Positions 18,372 through 26,514 of a DNA stretch of 57,526 nucleotides are shown piece by piece (positions within the stretch are counted from its first letter, which is position 1; each line of letters begins with the position of its first letter). Under the pieces are notes generated by a model. That model did no database searches, was not told the DNA's origin, and saw only the letters and a list, made by a program, of their open reading frames with translations. This DNA comes from Prevotella sp. GTDB taxonomy: Bacteria; Bacteroidota; Bacteroidia; Bacteroidales; Bacteroidaceae. The stretch covers positions 1 to 57,526 of the forward strand of contig JAFLSE010000016.1 of assembly GCA_022511075.1 (NCBI GenBank), written 5' to 3'. A program made the translations under genes and the position numbers.

Positions 18372-19289
18372 CTATCTTGAGCCGATATAGAGACAAATCA
18401 TGCCGAGAAGAACAAGAATGAGATCGAAGAACTTCGACTTCAAGTTCTTTTCGTGGAAAGCTACTGCACCGAAAAGGAAACTCACGATAACACTGCCGCG
18501 ACGTATCATAGACACGATGCTTATCATGGCACCCGGAAGGCTCAGTGAATAGAAATATGCAAAGTCGGCAGCGGAGAGGAAAATACTCACGAATATAATG
18601 CCCCAATCCCAACGGAACGGTGTAGTATGCTTACGCTTGGGATACCACAAAAGCATAAGCATAGCTCCCATCATAAAGAACTGGTAGATATTATACCACG
18701 ACTGTACCATCATCTTGTCAAGTCCCACGCCACCATCGTCAGGCGATGCCATAAGATACTTGTCGTAGAGTCCGCTGACAGCACCCAAGGCTGCAGCACC
18801 CACAATCATCCATATCCAATGGTTCTGCTTGAAGTCAATACCCTCTTTCTTTCCACTCCTGCTTAAAAGTAGAAACGATGCTATTGCCAAAAGCACACCA
18901 GCCCACTGCCAGCCGTTGAGTCGCTCACCGAAAACTATGAACGCACCCACAAGCACCATTACAGGGCGGGTTGCATTGATAGGACCAACGATTGTAAGCG
19001 GCAGATGTTTCATTCCGAAATATCCCAACACCCACGAACTCAGCACGATACAACTCTTGACCAAAATATAGCGATGCACCTCCCAACCCCCACTCTCTGC
19101 GTGGAATATTGTGCCATCGAGCACATTAGTAGTCACACTCAAAATTATGAAAGGCAAGAATATAAGGCTCGAAAAGAGAGTGTTTAGAAACAACACAGGT
19201 ATGACGGCATTCGCCCCCAAAGCCTTTTTCTTAAAAGTATCGTAAAAACCCAGAAGGGTCGCTGAAAGAAATGCAAGTAAAAGCCACAT
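18372..19289 (-). CDS. EamA/DMT-superfamily transporter
   Basis: 305 residues with about ten hydrophobic helices in two repeated halves, as in the drug/metabolite transporter superfamily. The first half has the conserved PLTIVGPINATRPVMVLVGAFIVFGERL split over residues 96-125, the second ends with GSVIVSFLFGAVAFHEKN. The substrate is not predictable. Monocistronic, separate from the arabinose operon by 231 nt, with no neighbour that hints at its role. Confidence 0.85.
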   Translation of the reverse strand: MWLLLAFLSATLLGFYDTFKKKALGANAVIPVLFLNTLFSSLIFLPFIILSVTTNVLDGTIFHAESGGWEVHRYILVKSCIVLSSWVLGYFGMKHLPLTIVGPINATRPVMVLVGAFIVFGERLNGWQWAGVLLAIASFLLLSRSGKKEGIDFKQNHWIWMIVGAAALGAVSGLYDKYLMASPDDGGVGLDKMMVQSWYNIYQFFMMGAMLMLLWYPKRKHTTPFRWDWGIIFVSIFLSAADFAYFYSLSLPGAMISIVSMIRRGSVIVSFLFGAVAFHEKNLKSKFFDLILVLLGMICLYIGSR

Positions 19290-19333
19290 AATATTTGTTT
19301 AGAGTTTATCAATCTTTCCCAACAGTTTATATA

Positions 19334-19615
19334 TTACACATCGCATTTAGCCGTCCATGGAAATATATCATCCTTTACGATGACAATTTTGGTAAAAAGA
19401 GGTGTTAATACGGTTTAGAGAGTTGACTTCCTGTAGACGTTTGACCTCTTCCGCGACACTAAGGGCAGACTGTATATAATAGCGTTTTTCTCCCGACTTC
19501 GGCATGCCACCATATGTAATAAATTCTCGCCATGCAAAACGATTTTCTCCTGGAAATACTGCATAAAATTCGTTGTAGGTCAGTGAGGCGAGTGGAATAT
19601 CTTTTTTGCTCTATT
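19334..19615 (-). pseudogene. Decayed fragment of an AAA_14/DUF4143-type ATPase
   Basis: Reading the minus strand from about 19613, one frame gives DIPLASLTYNEFYAVFPGEN, then RFAWREFITYGGMPKSG, then EKRYYIQSALSVAEEVKRLQ, matching in order three landmarks of the Bacteroidota AAA_14/DUF4143 ATPases. A one-base frame change near 19395 gives FTKIVIVKDDIFPWT, the next family landmark, before a stop at 19334-19336. The N-terminal Walker domain is missing, the residues normally lying between the GGMP and EKRYYIQSAL landmarks are deleted, the frame is shifted and the end is lost. The family match is from memory of its conserved strings and was not searched. Confidence 0.65.
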
Positions 19616-20364
19616 ATCATCATTTTAGAGGGTATTTATTGCAATATTGCACCTTTTACCCTGCAAAATTATAAAAAATAATTATAAAAACAATGTTTGA
19701 AGCATGCTCGGCAATATAATTTAGAAACATTTAACCAATAAAGCTTTATTTATGTTTACGCACATTTGCTGTCTATAGTATTTATAGAGGAAAAGATAAA
19801 AGGAGGTGTAGCAATTAGGCACGCCCAAAGTTCATCTAAAAATCTTAAAGTTTATCTTTTATAATCTAACCGCCCATTATAACTGCATTAACTACACAAA
19901 AAGACAGCCAAAAATCCACCAATTATATAAAACAACTTGATAAGTAGCTCCATAAACTTTGCACTTATTTGTAATTTTAATATAAGCATAATGACAATAA
20001 CAGTTATGTGAAAAGATGCAGACTTATACGTGTCTTTAGTTTTTGACGTACGTGCGAATATCTTGCAGCGTACAGTGCAAAGTCTTGCGGCATTCGGTGA
20101 AAAATCTTGCAGCGACCGCTGCAAGTATATTTTCTAAAATAATGTTTCTAAAATAATAGAAACAGTCTTAAAGTTGTTTCAAATGCAAAAATACAAAATA
20201 AAATGGCAAAATGCAAGAATTTTAGGCAATAATTTATTCATAAAACTCATTAGCCAAATATTGATGTTATATCTTTTTATTATTCTTTCAATTCTTTTTC
20301 GATATCCTTCAACATATTGTCGTTTTTTCATACTATAAATTGAATGAACTTTGCAACTCTACAC
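19616..20364. other. AT-rich non-coding stretch with scattered repeats
   Basis: No gene could be supported here. It holds a perfect 10-bp inverted repeat (AAAAGATAAA at 19791-19800, TTTATCTTTT at 19851-19860) and the 22-nt tandem repeat annotated separately. A 78-codon minus-strand frame (19888-20124) runs through the repeat and ends in a hydrophobic segment; I do not count it as a gene. Confidence 0.5.
20061..20125. repeat. Three degenerate 22-nt tandem units ending in a perfect palindrome
   Basis: The core TCTTGC recurs at 20061, 20083 and 20105, an exact 22-nt period, within diverged units. The last unit forms a perfect 9-bp inverted repeat with a 2-nt centre: CTTGCAGCG (20106-20114), AC, CGCTGCAAG (20117-20125). 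Confidence 0.75.
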
Positions 20365-20411
20365 AACAACAATGGGAGGGCGGATTATACATCCTGCCTT
20401 CCATTGTTGTT
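20365..20411 (-). terminator. Long hairpin downstream of the pectin operon
   Basis: A 21-nt inverted repeat (20365-20385 with 20391-20411, outer 11 bp perfect: AACAACAATGG/CCATTGTTGTT) with a 5-nt loop, one G-T pair and two adjacent mismatches. It lies 55 nt beyond the stop of the DUF4861 gene. No T-run follows on the minus strand, so it could stabilise the mRNA end rather than terminate by itself. Confidence 0.6.
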
Positions 20412-20466
20412 ACAAAGAACGCACTTTTTAGCACTATCTAATATCTTTTATAGCAGACTGGTTATA

Positions 20467-22275
20467 TTAATACTGCACTGTGAGCGGAGCAGCAAGGTTG
20501 CCAATGAAATCGTCAATGCGTGCCTGCCATTCGTTTTGCGTGCGGCAGTCGTATTTACTCCACGCAGAGCCGAAATAATATGTGAAGCGGTCGCCGCTCT
20601 TGTAGTTCTTCATAATGCCGAGCGCGTGACCAGAAGCACCGTTTACTGCCTCCTTGTATTTCAGGTTGCGTGTCTGAATGCCTTCCTGTGGGAATATGGC
20701 AGCAACGTATATCTGGAAGTTTTGTCCTTGCGGATTGTCCGTTGGGTCGGCATACTGCACATAGTTCTTGCCCAAGACAACGCTTTCAGTATCTTCAGTG
20801 TGAATAACCATACCACTTGCCACATCGGCTGGCTGTGTAAGACCGTCATACCATACAACCATCTTGTTGAAATTGCTGCCTTTGTCGAGTGACAGTATGC
20901 GGTTTTCCACAACATTGTTATCACCCTTATATGAAGAAGGATTATATTTCAGGCGCACGGTAAAGCGCAACGGTCCGTTATCGAGCAACTCATATTCCTT
21001 GTAGCAGTATGGGAATACAATGTTATCGCCATCGAGCAATGCAGGTGTACCGCAACCAAGTGTCGGTCCGACCTTGTAGCAGTCAAGTCCGTAGCCTTGG
21101 TCGTAGTGATAACTGGTGAGTTTTTCCACAGCCTCTGCCTTTTCGGGATTTGTCTTTTTCAGTTCAGCAATCACAGGCTTGTTCACATCTTCTATATAAT
21201 AGCGGTCTTCGTTTACGAGGTCAGGAGTGTTCTTCACCCAAACATCGTTACCATAAGCCTTCTCGCCCGAACGTTGCAGCGCAGGACCATAGCAACGGTA
21301 TGTGCCGCGGTCGTTCTCCCAGGCAATGTCGTCTACACGCTCTGGGTACATTCTGCCGTATGCTGCTGCAGGGAATGTCTGCGGAAAGCCTTTCTCAACC
21401 TTGAACGTTGTAGTGCCCATCGGACGCACGGTTGCCTCCACGAGCACCTTGCCGTCGTGAGTCAACTGATATGCTACTTCCTTGCCAACGGCGTTGATTA
21501 CACGGAACAGACGACCACCTTCGATTCCTATCTTCCTGTATATCGTTTGCGCATCAAGTTCGACAACCTCAGCACGCTGTGTCTTTGTGCTGTTGCTTAC
21601 GGTAAACTCGAACGAGGTCTTTTCGTCCATCTTGCTTTCCTTTATCAACTGGTCGCAGGCAGCATTGAGGAATGCCACTATAGCGCAGGTCTTGCAGCCG
21701 TCAGTCATCACAACGCCGTCAACATTGACACTTGCAACAATCTCTTCCCACGGTTTCTGCTCTCCACCGCCACAGCACTTGCCGGCATTCTCGCAGCCTT
21801 TGCCTTCACCATTGCACTCGTGGCTGCCACCACAACCACCGGCATTACAACCGCCACCATTGCAGCCACCTCCGCCGCAACACTTCACGCGCGACTTCAA
21901 CTGCAACTTATGGGCAGCAGGCGCAACGGCATTAAGTTGCCTGTACACCATAAAGCACTGCATAACTAAGTTTTCATCAGCATCAGCACTGCAAGAAAAC
22001 TTGTTGTGACGAGCCCATTTGTCAGCATACTCCAAATACTGCGCCTTCTGCGTAAGACCATACACGCGCATATTGGCAACTTGGTATTTCGCTGTCATTG
22101 CGTTGGCATCAACCTCTGCCTTGTTGTCAGCCTGCCATTTGTTGTTTACTTTCTCGATAAGTTCGAGTGTGGACAGTTTCGGCACTTCCAACACTTTTTT
22201 CTTCACTTTTGCATCAGTGGTCATAGGCATTGCTGCCATAAGCACCGCTGCAATGATTAACAATGATTTTTTCAT
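20467..22275 (-). CDS. Secreted DUF4861-domain protein with GH105-like start and Cys/Gly-rich insert
   Basis: 602 residues with a signal peptide (MKKSLLIIAAVLMAAMPMTTDA). Residues of about 36-125 resemble the first helical hairpins of GH105/GH88 unsaturated uronyl hydrolases (KWQADNK, then GLTQKAQYLEYADKWARHNK). Residues 132-171 are a low-complexity linker with nine Cys (132, 133, 138, 143, 148, 154, 161, 167, 168) among Gly and Asn. The remaining part, about 175-602, is a DUF4861 domain, a family seen with pectin and rhamnogalacturonan enzymes, for example with ENDRGTYRCYGPALQ and SYHYDQGYGLDCYKVGPTLG. Its biochemical role is not established. The gene lies 43 nt after the GH28 gene and shares its operon. 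The insert and the incomplete GH105-like part are unusual. Confidence 0.8.
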   Translation of the reverse strand: MKKSLLIIAAVLMAAMPMTTDAKVKKKVLEVPKLSTLELIEKVNNKWQADNKAEVDANAMTAKYQVANMRVYGLTQKAQYLEYADKWARHNKFSCSADADENLVMQCFMVYRQLNAVAPAAHKLQLKSRVKCCGGGGCNGGGCNAGGCGGSHECNGEGKGCENAGKCCGGGEQKPWEEIVASVNVDGVVMTDGCKTCAIVAFLNAACDQLIKESKMDEKTSFEFTVSNSTKTQRAEVVELDAQTIYRKIGIEGGRLFRVINAVGKEVAYQLTHDGKVLVEATVRPMGTTTFKVEKGFPQTFPAAAYGRMYPERVDDIAWENDRGTYRCYGPALQRSGEKAYGNDVWVKNTPDLVNEDRYYIEDVNKPVIAELKKTNPEKAEAVEKLTSYHYDQGYGLDCYKVGPTLGCGTPALLDGDNIVFPYCYKEYELLDNGPLRFTVRLKYNPSSYKGDNNVVENRILSLDKGSNFNKMVVWYDGLTQPADVASGMVIHTEDTESVVLGKNYVQYADPTDNPQGQNFQIYVAAIFPQEGIQTRNLKYKEAVNGASGHALGIMKNYKSGDRFTYYFGSAWSKYDCRTQNEWQARIDDFIGNLAAPLTVQY

Positions 22276-22318
22276 AATTGCTTTATTTATTTTTAGACAT
22301 TATTATATATCTATGTAG

Positions 22319-25300
22319 TTATTGCATTTTGTTTAAGCCTTCCCAACGAACGTTCCAAGTTCCGTCTTGTGGGAAACCAGGGTTATTGGGAATGTTGCAA
22401 CCGTCCCATCCGGCACACATCATAGCGACAGCCGTGAGCAAAGCACCATTGCCGGGCAGGTATATGCGCAGACGGTCAGCCGTCTGGAAATTATGACCAT
22501 TCTTCAGATAAGTGTTCTTTTGTGTGTCGATGAGCAAGGCTTGGAGGGCTGTCTCGGGCTGTCCAAGACGGGCGGCTGTCATTGCCACCATACCATAGTC
22601 CCATCCCCACGTTGTCTGCCAGTTCCAGTTTTGCATAGCCCATTGCAGGGTCTTCAGCATCTTGTCTTTTGAAAGAATCTTTGCTTTCTCGTTATATGGC
22701 AACAAACCGAATGCGCCGAGTACTGCGGGGTGGTCGTTGCGACACTTCTCTGCAAATGTCTCTGTGGCAAGAACGGGCTGCGCCCCACTGGCAACAGCAT
22801 CGAACGGGTCAAAACTTTTCAGGTTCTTTGTGTTACCCTTCGGCAGTCCTGCCGTATATATGCCATCAGCCTCTGGTAGTTGCGTGAGATTGTTTGCTAT
22901 CTTGTCCCACAGGGTATTGCGTTCCTTGCCCTGACGCTCACGCCAGTCGTTTGCTACGTTAAGACCATACTGCCAGTAAGCCAGTTCGAAGGGATGATTA
23001 TAACTGAAATCCTTCGACATAGACTCCTGCATGGCGGTAGCACCTTTCAGATAGTATTTCTTCGACTTGGCATCATAACTCACGAAGTCTGCCATAAACT
23101 CTGCCGTCTCTTCCACCTGCTGCCCATATTTCTGCAATGTCTCTTTCGCTGGCTTGGCACGATACATCTCTTCCGCCATATATATATAATGTGGCTGCTG
23201 CCAAATGAGGAACGAGCCTGTGTTTGAAGGCGCTTCGCCTGCCCACGGGTCTGTCATCTTCATCCAGCGGATTCCCTTGAAACCTTGGCGTTGTGCTATT
23301 TTCCTTGCTTCGGGATAGGCTGCCGTATTATACCAGTCGAGTATCTGCGCCACCACCTCGGGGCGTTTCCATAGTGCGAAGTCTACCATGTGCCACCACG
23401 TCATCTCCAAGTGCGGACGACCAAACCAAGAGTTGTAGGTAAGGCCTGTTTCCTGTGGCGGCTGCGCATTGGCACAGTTTATTTGTGTGAGATACTGCGA
23501 CAATACCACACGACGCTCCAATTCCTTTGCACGTGGGTCGGTACACTGACCGAAGTCAACGATTGCGCCCTGATGCCACCAGCGATTCCACGAGCGAATG
23601 ACAGCACGCAGCTGCTCATCAAGAACCAATGTCTTTTCAACATCCTTACCTACGGCAGAAGGAGTGTACTCTGCCTGGAAAGCAAGAACATCATTGGCTG
23701 TGGTCAGCGTGAAATAATGCTTGTCGCAAGTGGTAAAGGTTGCATCACCCTCCCACTTGAGGGTTAGCAGGTAACGGGTAGAGCCAATCAGGTGTTCTAC
23801 AACGGCATAGTTTGCACCGCTTGCAATAACCTTTGACGTGTGTAACTCTGGCTTCGACCAGTCGCTGGCAGCGTCGGCGTGCTTTCCTGTCGGATATGGC
23901 AGACGAATTGCCACACGGGCACGACCGTCTTTAAGCAGTGCCGACTTTATACGATAAACCACGGCATCTCTGTCTTGCAAGCAAGCAGTGGTAACTTCAA
24001 CCGGTACGCCGTCGGCACTAAAACGCGACTCTATCTTCCCATCGTAAAGTTGAAGTTCCTGGCGTATGCCCTTAAGAGCCGACAACTCTATCTTCTTGCC
24101 TGAGCCATCGGTCAAGTCAAGACCTATTGCACCGAGGTTAAGACGGTGGGGATTAACGCGGAAATACTCGGTAGCCAACTTGTGGCGACCATCTTCCGCT
24201 TTCTTGTATTCCACGGCATACACCTCTTTGTGCCCGTGCCCCAGGTCAAACTCCTTATTAGTCTCGTCAGGCACAAGATTGTCGGTATTCTCGAACCTAT
24301 GCCATCCCCAATCAGACATTGCCGTAAGAGGCACACCCATCTCATATTCGCTTGTGTAACTCTGCATACCGGTAACATCTACCGTCGTAGCAAAGTGTCC
24401 GTTGCCCACGGTGAGCGAAGCCAAATTGTCAGCCTCGGTTATCACGGGATTGTTGCGGTTTACCACAGCCTGACGATTGATTTCCTTTGCACTATTTTGC
24501 ATATCGTAGTCCAAAGATGCCAAAGAATTGTTCACATAAAATTTGTCGTATCTTATGTCGCGAGTCTGACCGGTAATCTTGTTGCCGTTTGCCACGTTGT
24601 CAAAACGACTGTTCTTGATATTCACATCATATACGTTGCAGACAGTGTCAAGAGCAACAACCAGTACACCATATTTAGATTTGTTACAAGTAACGTTTTC
24701 CACATTTACGTTGCGCACTGTAGGATTGTAGCCGCGGCAGCAAATCTCGTTGTGCTCGTAGTCAAGATTTATCTTCACCACAGCCTCACCGCATTGTCCG
24801 ACCTTGATGTTGCGCATATTGATGTTCTCGATGATACCGCCACGGCAAGAGTTTGTCTTTATTCGCAGCACGCGGTCGAGGTTAGGCGAATCCATCACGC
24901 AGTCGTGGGCATATACATTCTGGCAACCGCCGGAGATTTCAGAGCCTACAACCACACCGCCGTGACCATTCTTCATCTCGCAGTTACGAATGATAATGTT
25001 CTTCGAAGGCATATTGCGCTCACGCCCGTCACGATTGCGTCCGCTCTTGATAGCAATGCAGTCGTCGCCTGTATTGAAGAAACAATCCTCAATCAGCACG
25101 CGGTCGCAGCATTCAGGGTCGCAGCCGTCACCATTAGGACCGTCGTTTATCATCTTCACACGACGCACGGTGATGTCGGTAGAGTGCAGTGGGTGTATCA
25201 CCCAGAACGGAGAACGCAGCAAGGTAACATCTTCCAGCAATATGCGCTCACACCTGTTGAAACTTACGAGTTGCGGACGCAAACCATCCTTCGGTCCGAA

Positions 25301-25930
25301 AACACGTTCAGGCGAACGCTCGCCGTACTCGTTGTACATTGGTATGCCGTCCTCGCCGTTCTTCAGCAGGCGTGGGCGTGCTCCCAATTTCTGACTCACG
25401 ATTCCTTCTTTCCAACCGAATTTCGGTGCACCGCACCACGGCCACCAAGTATCGTTCGAGCCGCTGCCGTCGATAGTACCCTTACCCGTAACGGCAATGT
25501 CGGTCTGCTTGAATGCATAGACGCAAGGCGACAGATTGAAACATTCCAGACCTTCCCAAGATGTCTCTACAATTGGGTATAGATCGGGCTCAAAAACAAA
25601 AAGGAGCACGGCACCTTCCTCAACGTGAAGGTTGACGTGACTCTTCAGGCTGATAGCACCTGTCTTGAAAGTCTGTCCGGCAGGTACTATCACCCTACCG
25701 CCGCCTTTCTTCGAGCATTTGTCGATAGCCGCCTGAATGGCTTTTTGGTTCTCAGCAGCAGTGTTGCTCGGTTTTGCACCAAATTTTGTAATGGCATAAT
25801 CCTTGCCTCTTATCTGCGGTGCTTTAATACTTTGTTCAATTTGCTTGTACATTGTTTCGTCCAAGCCATTTGCGTGGCCAAACAAAGGAAACAACAGACA
25901 CAAAAGTATTAGTTTTAGTAGTTTTTCCAT
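22319..25930 (-). CDS. Two-domain pectinase: GH28 polygalacturonase fused to a six-hairpin glycosidase domain
   Basis: 1203 residues from the ATG at 25930, chosen because it starts a signal peptide (MEKLLKLILLCLLFPLFGHA) and because the longer frame would run through the promoter. Residues of about 40-470 are a GH28 right-handed beta-helix with the full catalytic set: NGDGCDPE (266-273), TGDDCIAIKSG (287-297), GHGGVVVGSE (322-331) and RIKTN (356-360). Residues of about 490-1203 begin with SLTVGNGHFATTVDVTGMQS, like sugar-phosphorylase or trehalase-like six-hairpin proteins, then carry an (alpha/alpha)6 part with TYNSWFGRPHLEMTWWHMVD and WQTTWGWDYGMVAMTAARLG. The family of this second part is not certain. 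Together they could cleave a galacturonan or rhamnogalacturonan backbone and a side sugar. First gene of a two-gene operon. Confidence 0.87.
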   Translation of the reverse strand: MEKLLKLILLCLLFPLFGHANGLDETMYKQIEQSIKAPQIRGKDYAITKFGAKPSNTAAENQKAIQAAIDKCSKKGGGRVIVPAGQTFKTGAISLKSHVNLHVEEGAVLLFVFEPDLYPIVETSWEGLECFNLSPCVYAFKQTDIAVTGKGTIDGSGSNDTWWPWCGAPKFGWKEGIVSQKLGARPRLLKNGEDGIPMYNEYGERSPERVFGPKDGLRPQLVSFNRCERILLEDVTLLRSPFWVIHPLHSTDITVRRVKMINDGPNGDGCDPECCDRVLIEDCFFNTGDDCIAIKSGRNRDGRERNMPSKNIIIRNCEMKNGHGGVVVGSEISGGCQNVYAHDCVMDSPNLDRVLRIKTNSCRGGIIENINMRNIKVGQCGEAVVKINLDYEHNEICCRGYNPTVRNVNVENVTCNKSKYGVLVVALDTVCNVYDVNIKNSRFDNVANGNKITGQTRDIRYDKFYVNNSLASLDYDMQNSAKEINRQAVVNRNNPVITEADNLASLTVGNGHFATTVDVTGMQSYTSEYEMGVPLTAMSDWGWHRFENTDNLVPDETNKEFDLGHGHKEVYAVEYKKAEDGRHKLATEYFRVNPHRLNLGAIGLDLTDGSGKKIELSALKGIRQELQLYDGKIESRFSADGVPVEVTTACLQDRDAVVYRIKSALLKDGRARVAIRLPYPTGKHADAASDWSKPELHTSKVIASGANYAVVEHLIGSTRYLLTLKWEGDATFTTCDKHYFTLTTANDVLAFQAEYTPSAVGKDVEKTLVLDEQLRAVIRSWNRWWHQGAIVDFGQCTDPRAKELERRVVLSQYLTQINCANAQPPQETGLTYNSWFGRPHLEMTWWHMVDFALWKRPEVVAQILDWYNTAAYPEARKIAQRQGFKGIRWMKMTDPWAGEAPSNTGSFLIWQQPHYIYMAEEMYRAKPAKETLQKYGQQVEETAEFMADFVSYDAKSKKYYLKGATAMQESMSKDFSYNHPFELAYWQYGLNVANDWRERQGKERNTLWDKIANNLTQLPEADGIYTAGLPKGNTKNLKSFDPFDAVASGAQPVLATETFAEKCRNDHPAVLGAFGLLPYNEKAKILSKDKMLKTLQWAMQNWNWQTTWGWDYGMVAMTAARLGQPETALQALLIDTQKNTYLKNGHNFQTADRLRIYLPGNGALLTAVAMMCAGWDGCNIPNNPGFPQDGTWNVRWEGLNKMQ

Positions 25931-25950
25931 ATATAAATAGTTTGACAATG

Positions 25951-25982
25951 CAAAGTTACAACTATTTTTCCACATTGCCAAA
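25951..25982 (-). promoter_or_regulatory. Promoter of the GH28/DUF4861 operon
   Basis: On the minus strand TTTG (25979-25982), a 20-nt spacer and TAACTTTG (25951-25958). It lies 20 nt before the ATG at 25930, leaving a very short 5' leader, and it rules out the longer start at 25981. Confidence 0.8.
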
Positions 25983-26118
25983 TGTTTTTTATCAAGAACT
26001 TATTTTAAAGCATAATTGCAACGTGTTGCAAATTATAAAACACTGTGGTGCACCTGTTAATTGATTACGTACTTGGCTCTGCGAAATCCTGCTCAAACAC
26101 AATTTTTTTCAACTTTTC

Positions 26119-26150
26119 TTTGTTTCTTCAATAAAATATTGTTACCTTTG
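26119..26150 (+). promoter_or_regulatory. Promoter of the structured RNA and possibly of the envelope operon
   Basis: TTTG (26119-26122), exactly 20 nt, TACCTTTG (26143-26150). Transcription should begin near 26157, which is the first base of a 13-bp closing stem. No further TAnnTTTG is visible between the end of the RNA and the first gene at 26515. Confidence 0.8.
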
Positions 26151-26156
26151 CAGCAT

Positions 26157-26434
26157 CGCTTGTTAGCTCCTCAATGGGGTGAGCGGGCGGTCTTATATAT
26201 GAGAAAGACGTTTTCGAACGTCTGTCGTTGTGCATAACGAACTTCGCAACTTCCGTAAAACCACAACAGACAGATGACAACCGAAGCGTCTGCGTAAGTG
26301 CGTTTCTATATACATTATTATATATAGTCCGTGCTGGCGTGGGCTAATGAGCGTTGTCTATCCTGTGTGGTTTGGGCAATGCGAAGGCCTGTTATGCCAG
26401 GATAGGCGGAAGAACAGACACCTACGCCTTTTTT
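26157..26434 (+). ncRNA. Highly structured RNA of unidentified family (about 280 nt)
   Basis: It starts at a good promoter and ends in a run of six T (26429-26434). The 5' end pairs with a distant segment: CGCTTGTTAGCTC (26157-26169) with GGGCTAATGAGCG (26341-26353), 13 bp including three G-U pairs. Inside are a UUCG-capped stem (AGACGTT 26206-26212, AACGTCT 26217-26223) and CTATATA/TATATAG (26306-26312, 26321-26327). After the closing stem come CTATCCTG/CAGGATAG (26358-26365, 26398-26405) and a short GGCG/CGCC stem (26405-26408, 26425-26428) before the T-run. No conserved tmRNA, RNase P, SRP or cobalamin-riboswitch core is recognisable. Options are a free-standing RNA (for example of the Bacteroidales-1 or 6S kind) or a leader controlling the operon 80 nt downstream. 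Confidence 0.7.
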
Positions 26435-26514
26435 GTATCATAAGCAAAAATAAAACAAAAACAAACGAGCCGAATTAGGGGTGTTTATAGGCAACGAAAT
26501 TGTCTATAAAAAGT

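Noticed and set aside
19888..20124. 78-codon minus-strand frame with a C-terminal hydrophobic segment
   Set aside because: It runs through the 22-nt repeats, has no promoter element close by and no known family motif; a repeat-derived frame is more likely.
21097..21969. A 290-codon open frame on the plus strand with many Ala/Thr
   Set aside because: Antisense to the DUF4861 gene; its Ala/Thr run mirrors the Cys/Gly codons of that gene.
24146..25582. A 478-codon open frame on the plus strand
   Set aside because: Exact shadow of the GH28 gene, whose catalytic motifs are intact on the other strand.
26157..26434. tmRNA, RNase P RNA or cobalamin riboswitch
   Set aside because: No tag-peptide frame ending in ALAA, no GAGGAAAGTCC-like RNase P core and no B12-box-like segments were found in the structured region.
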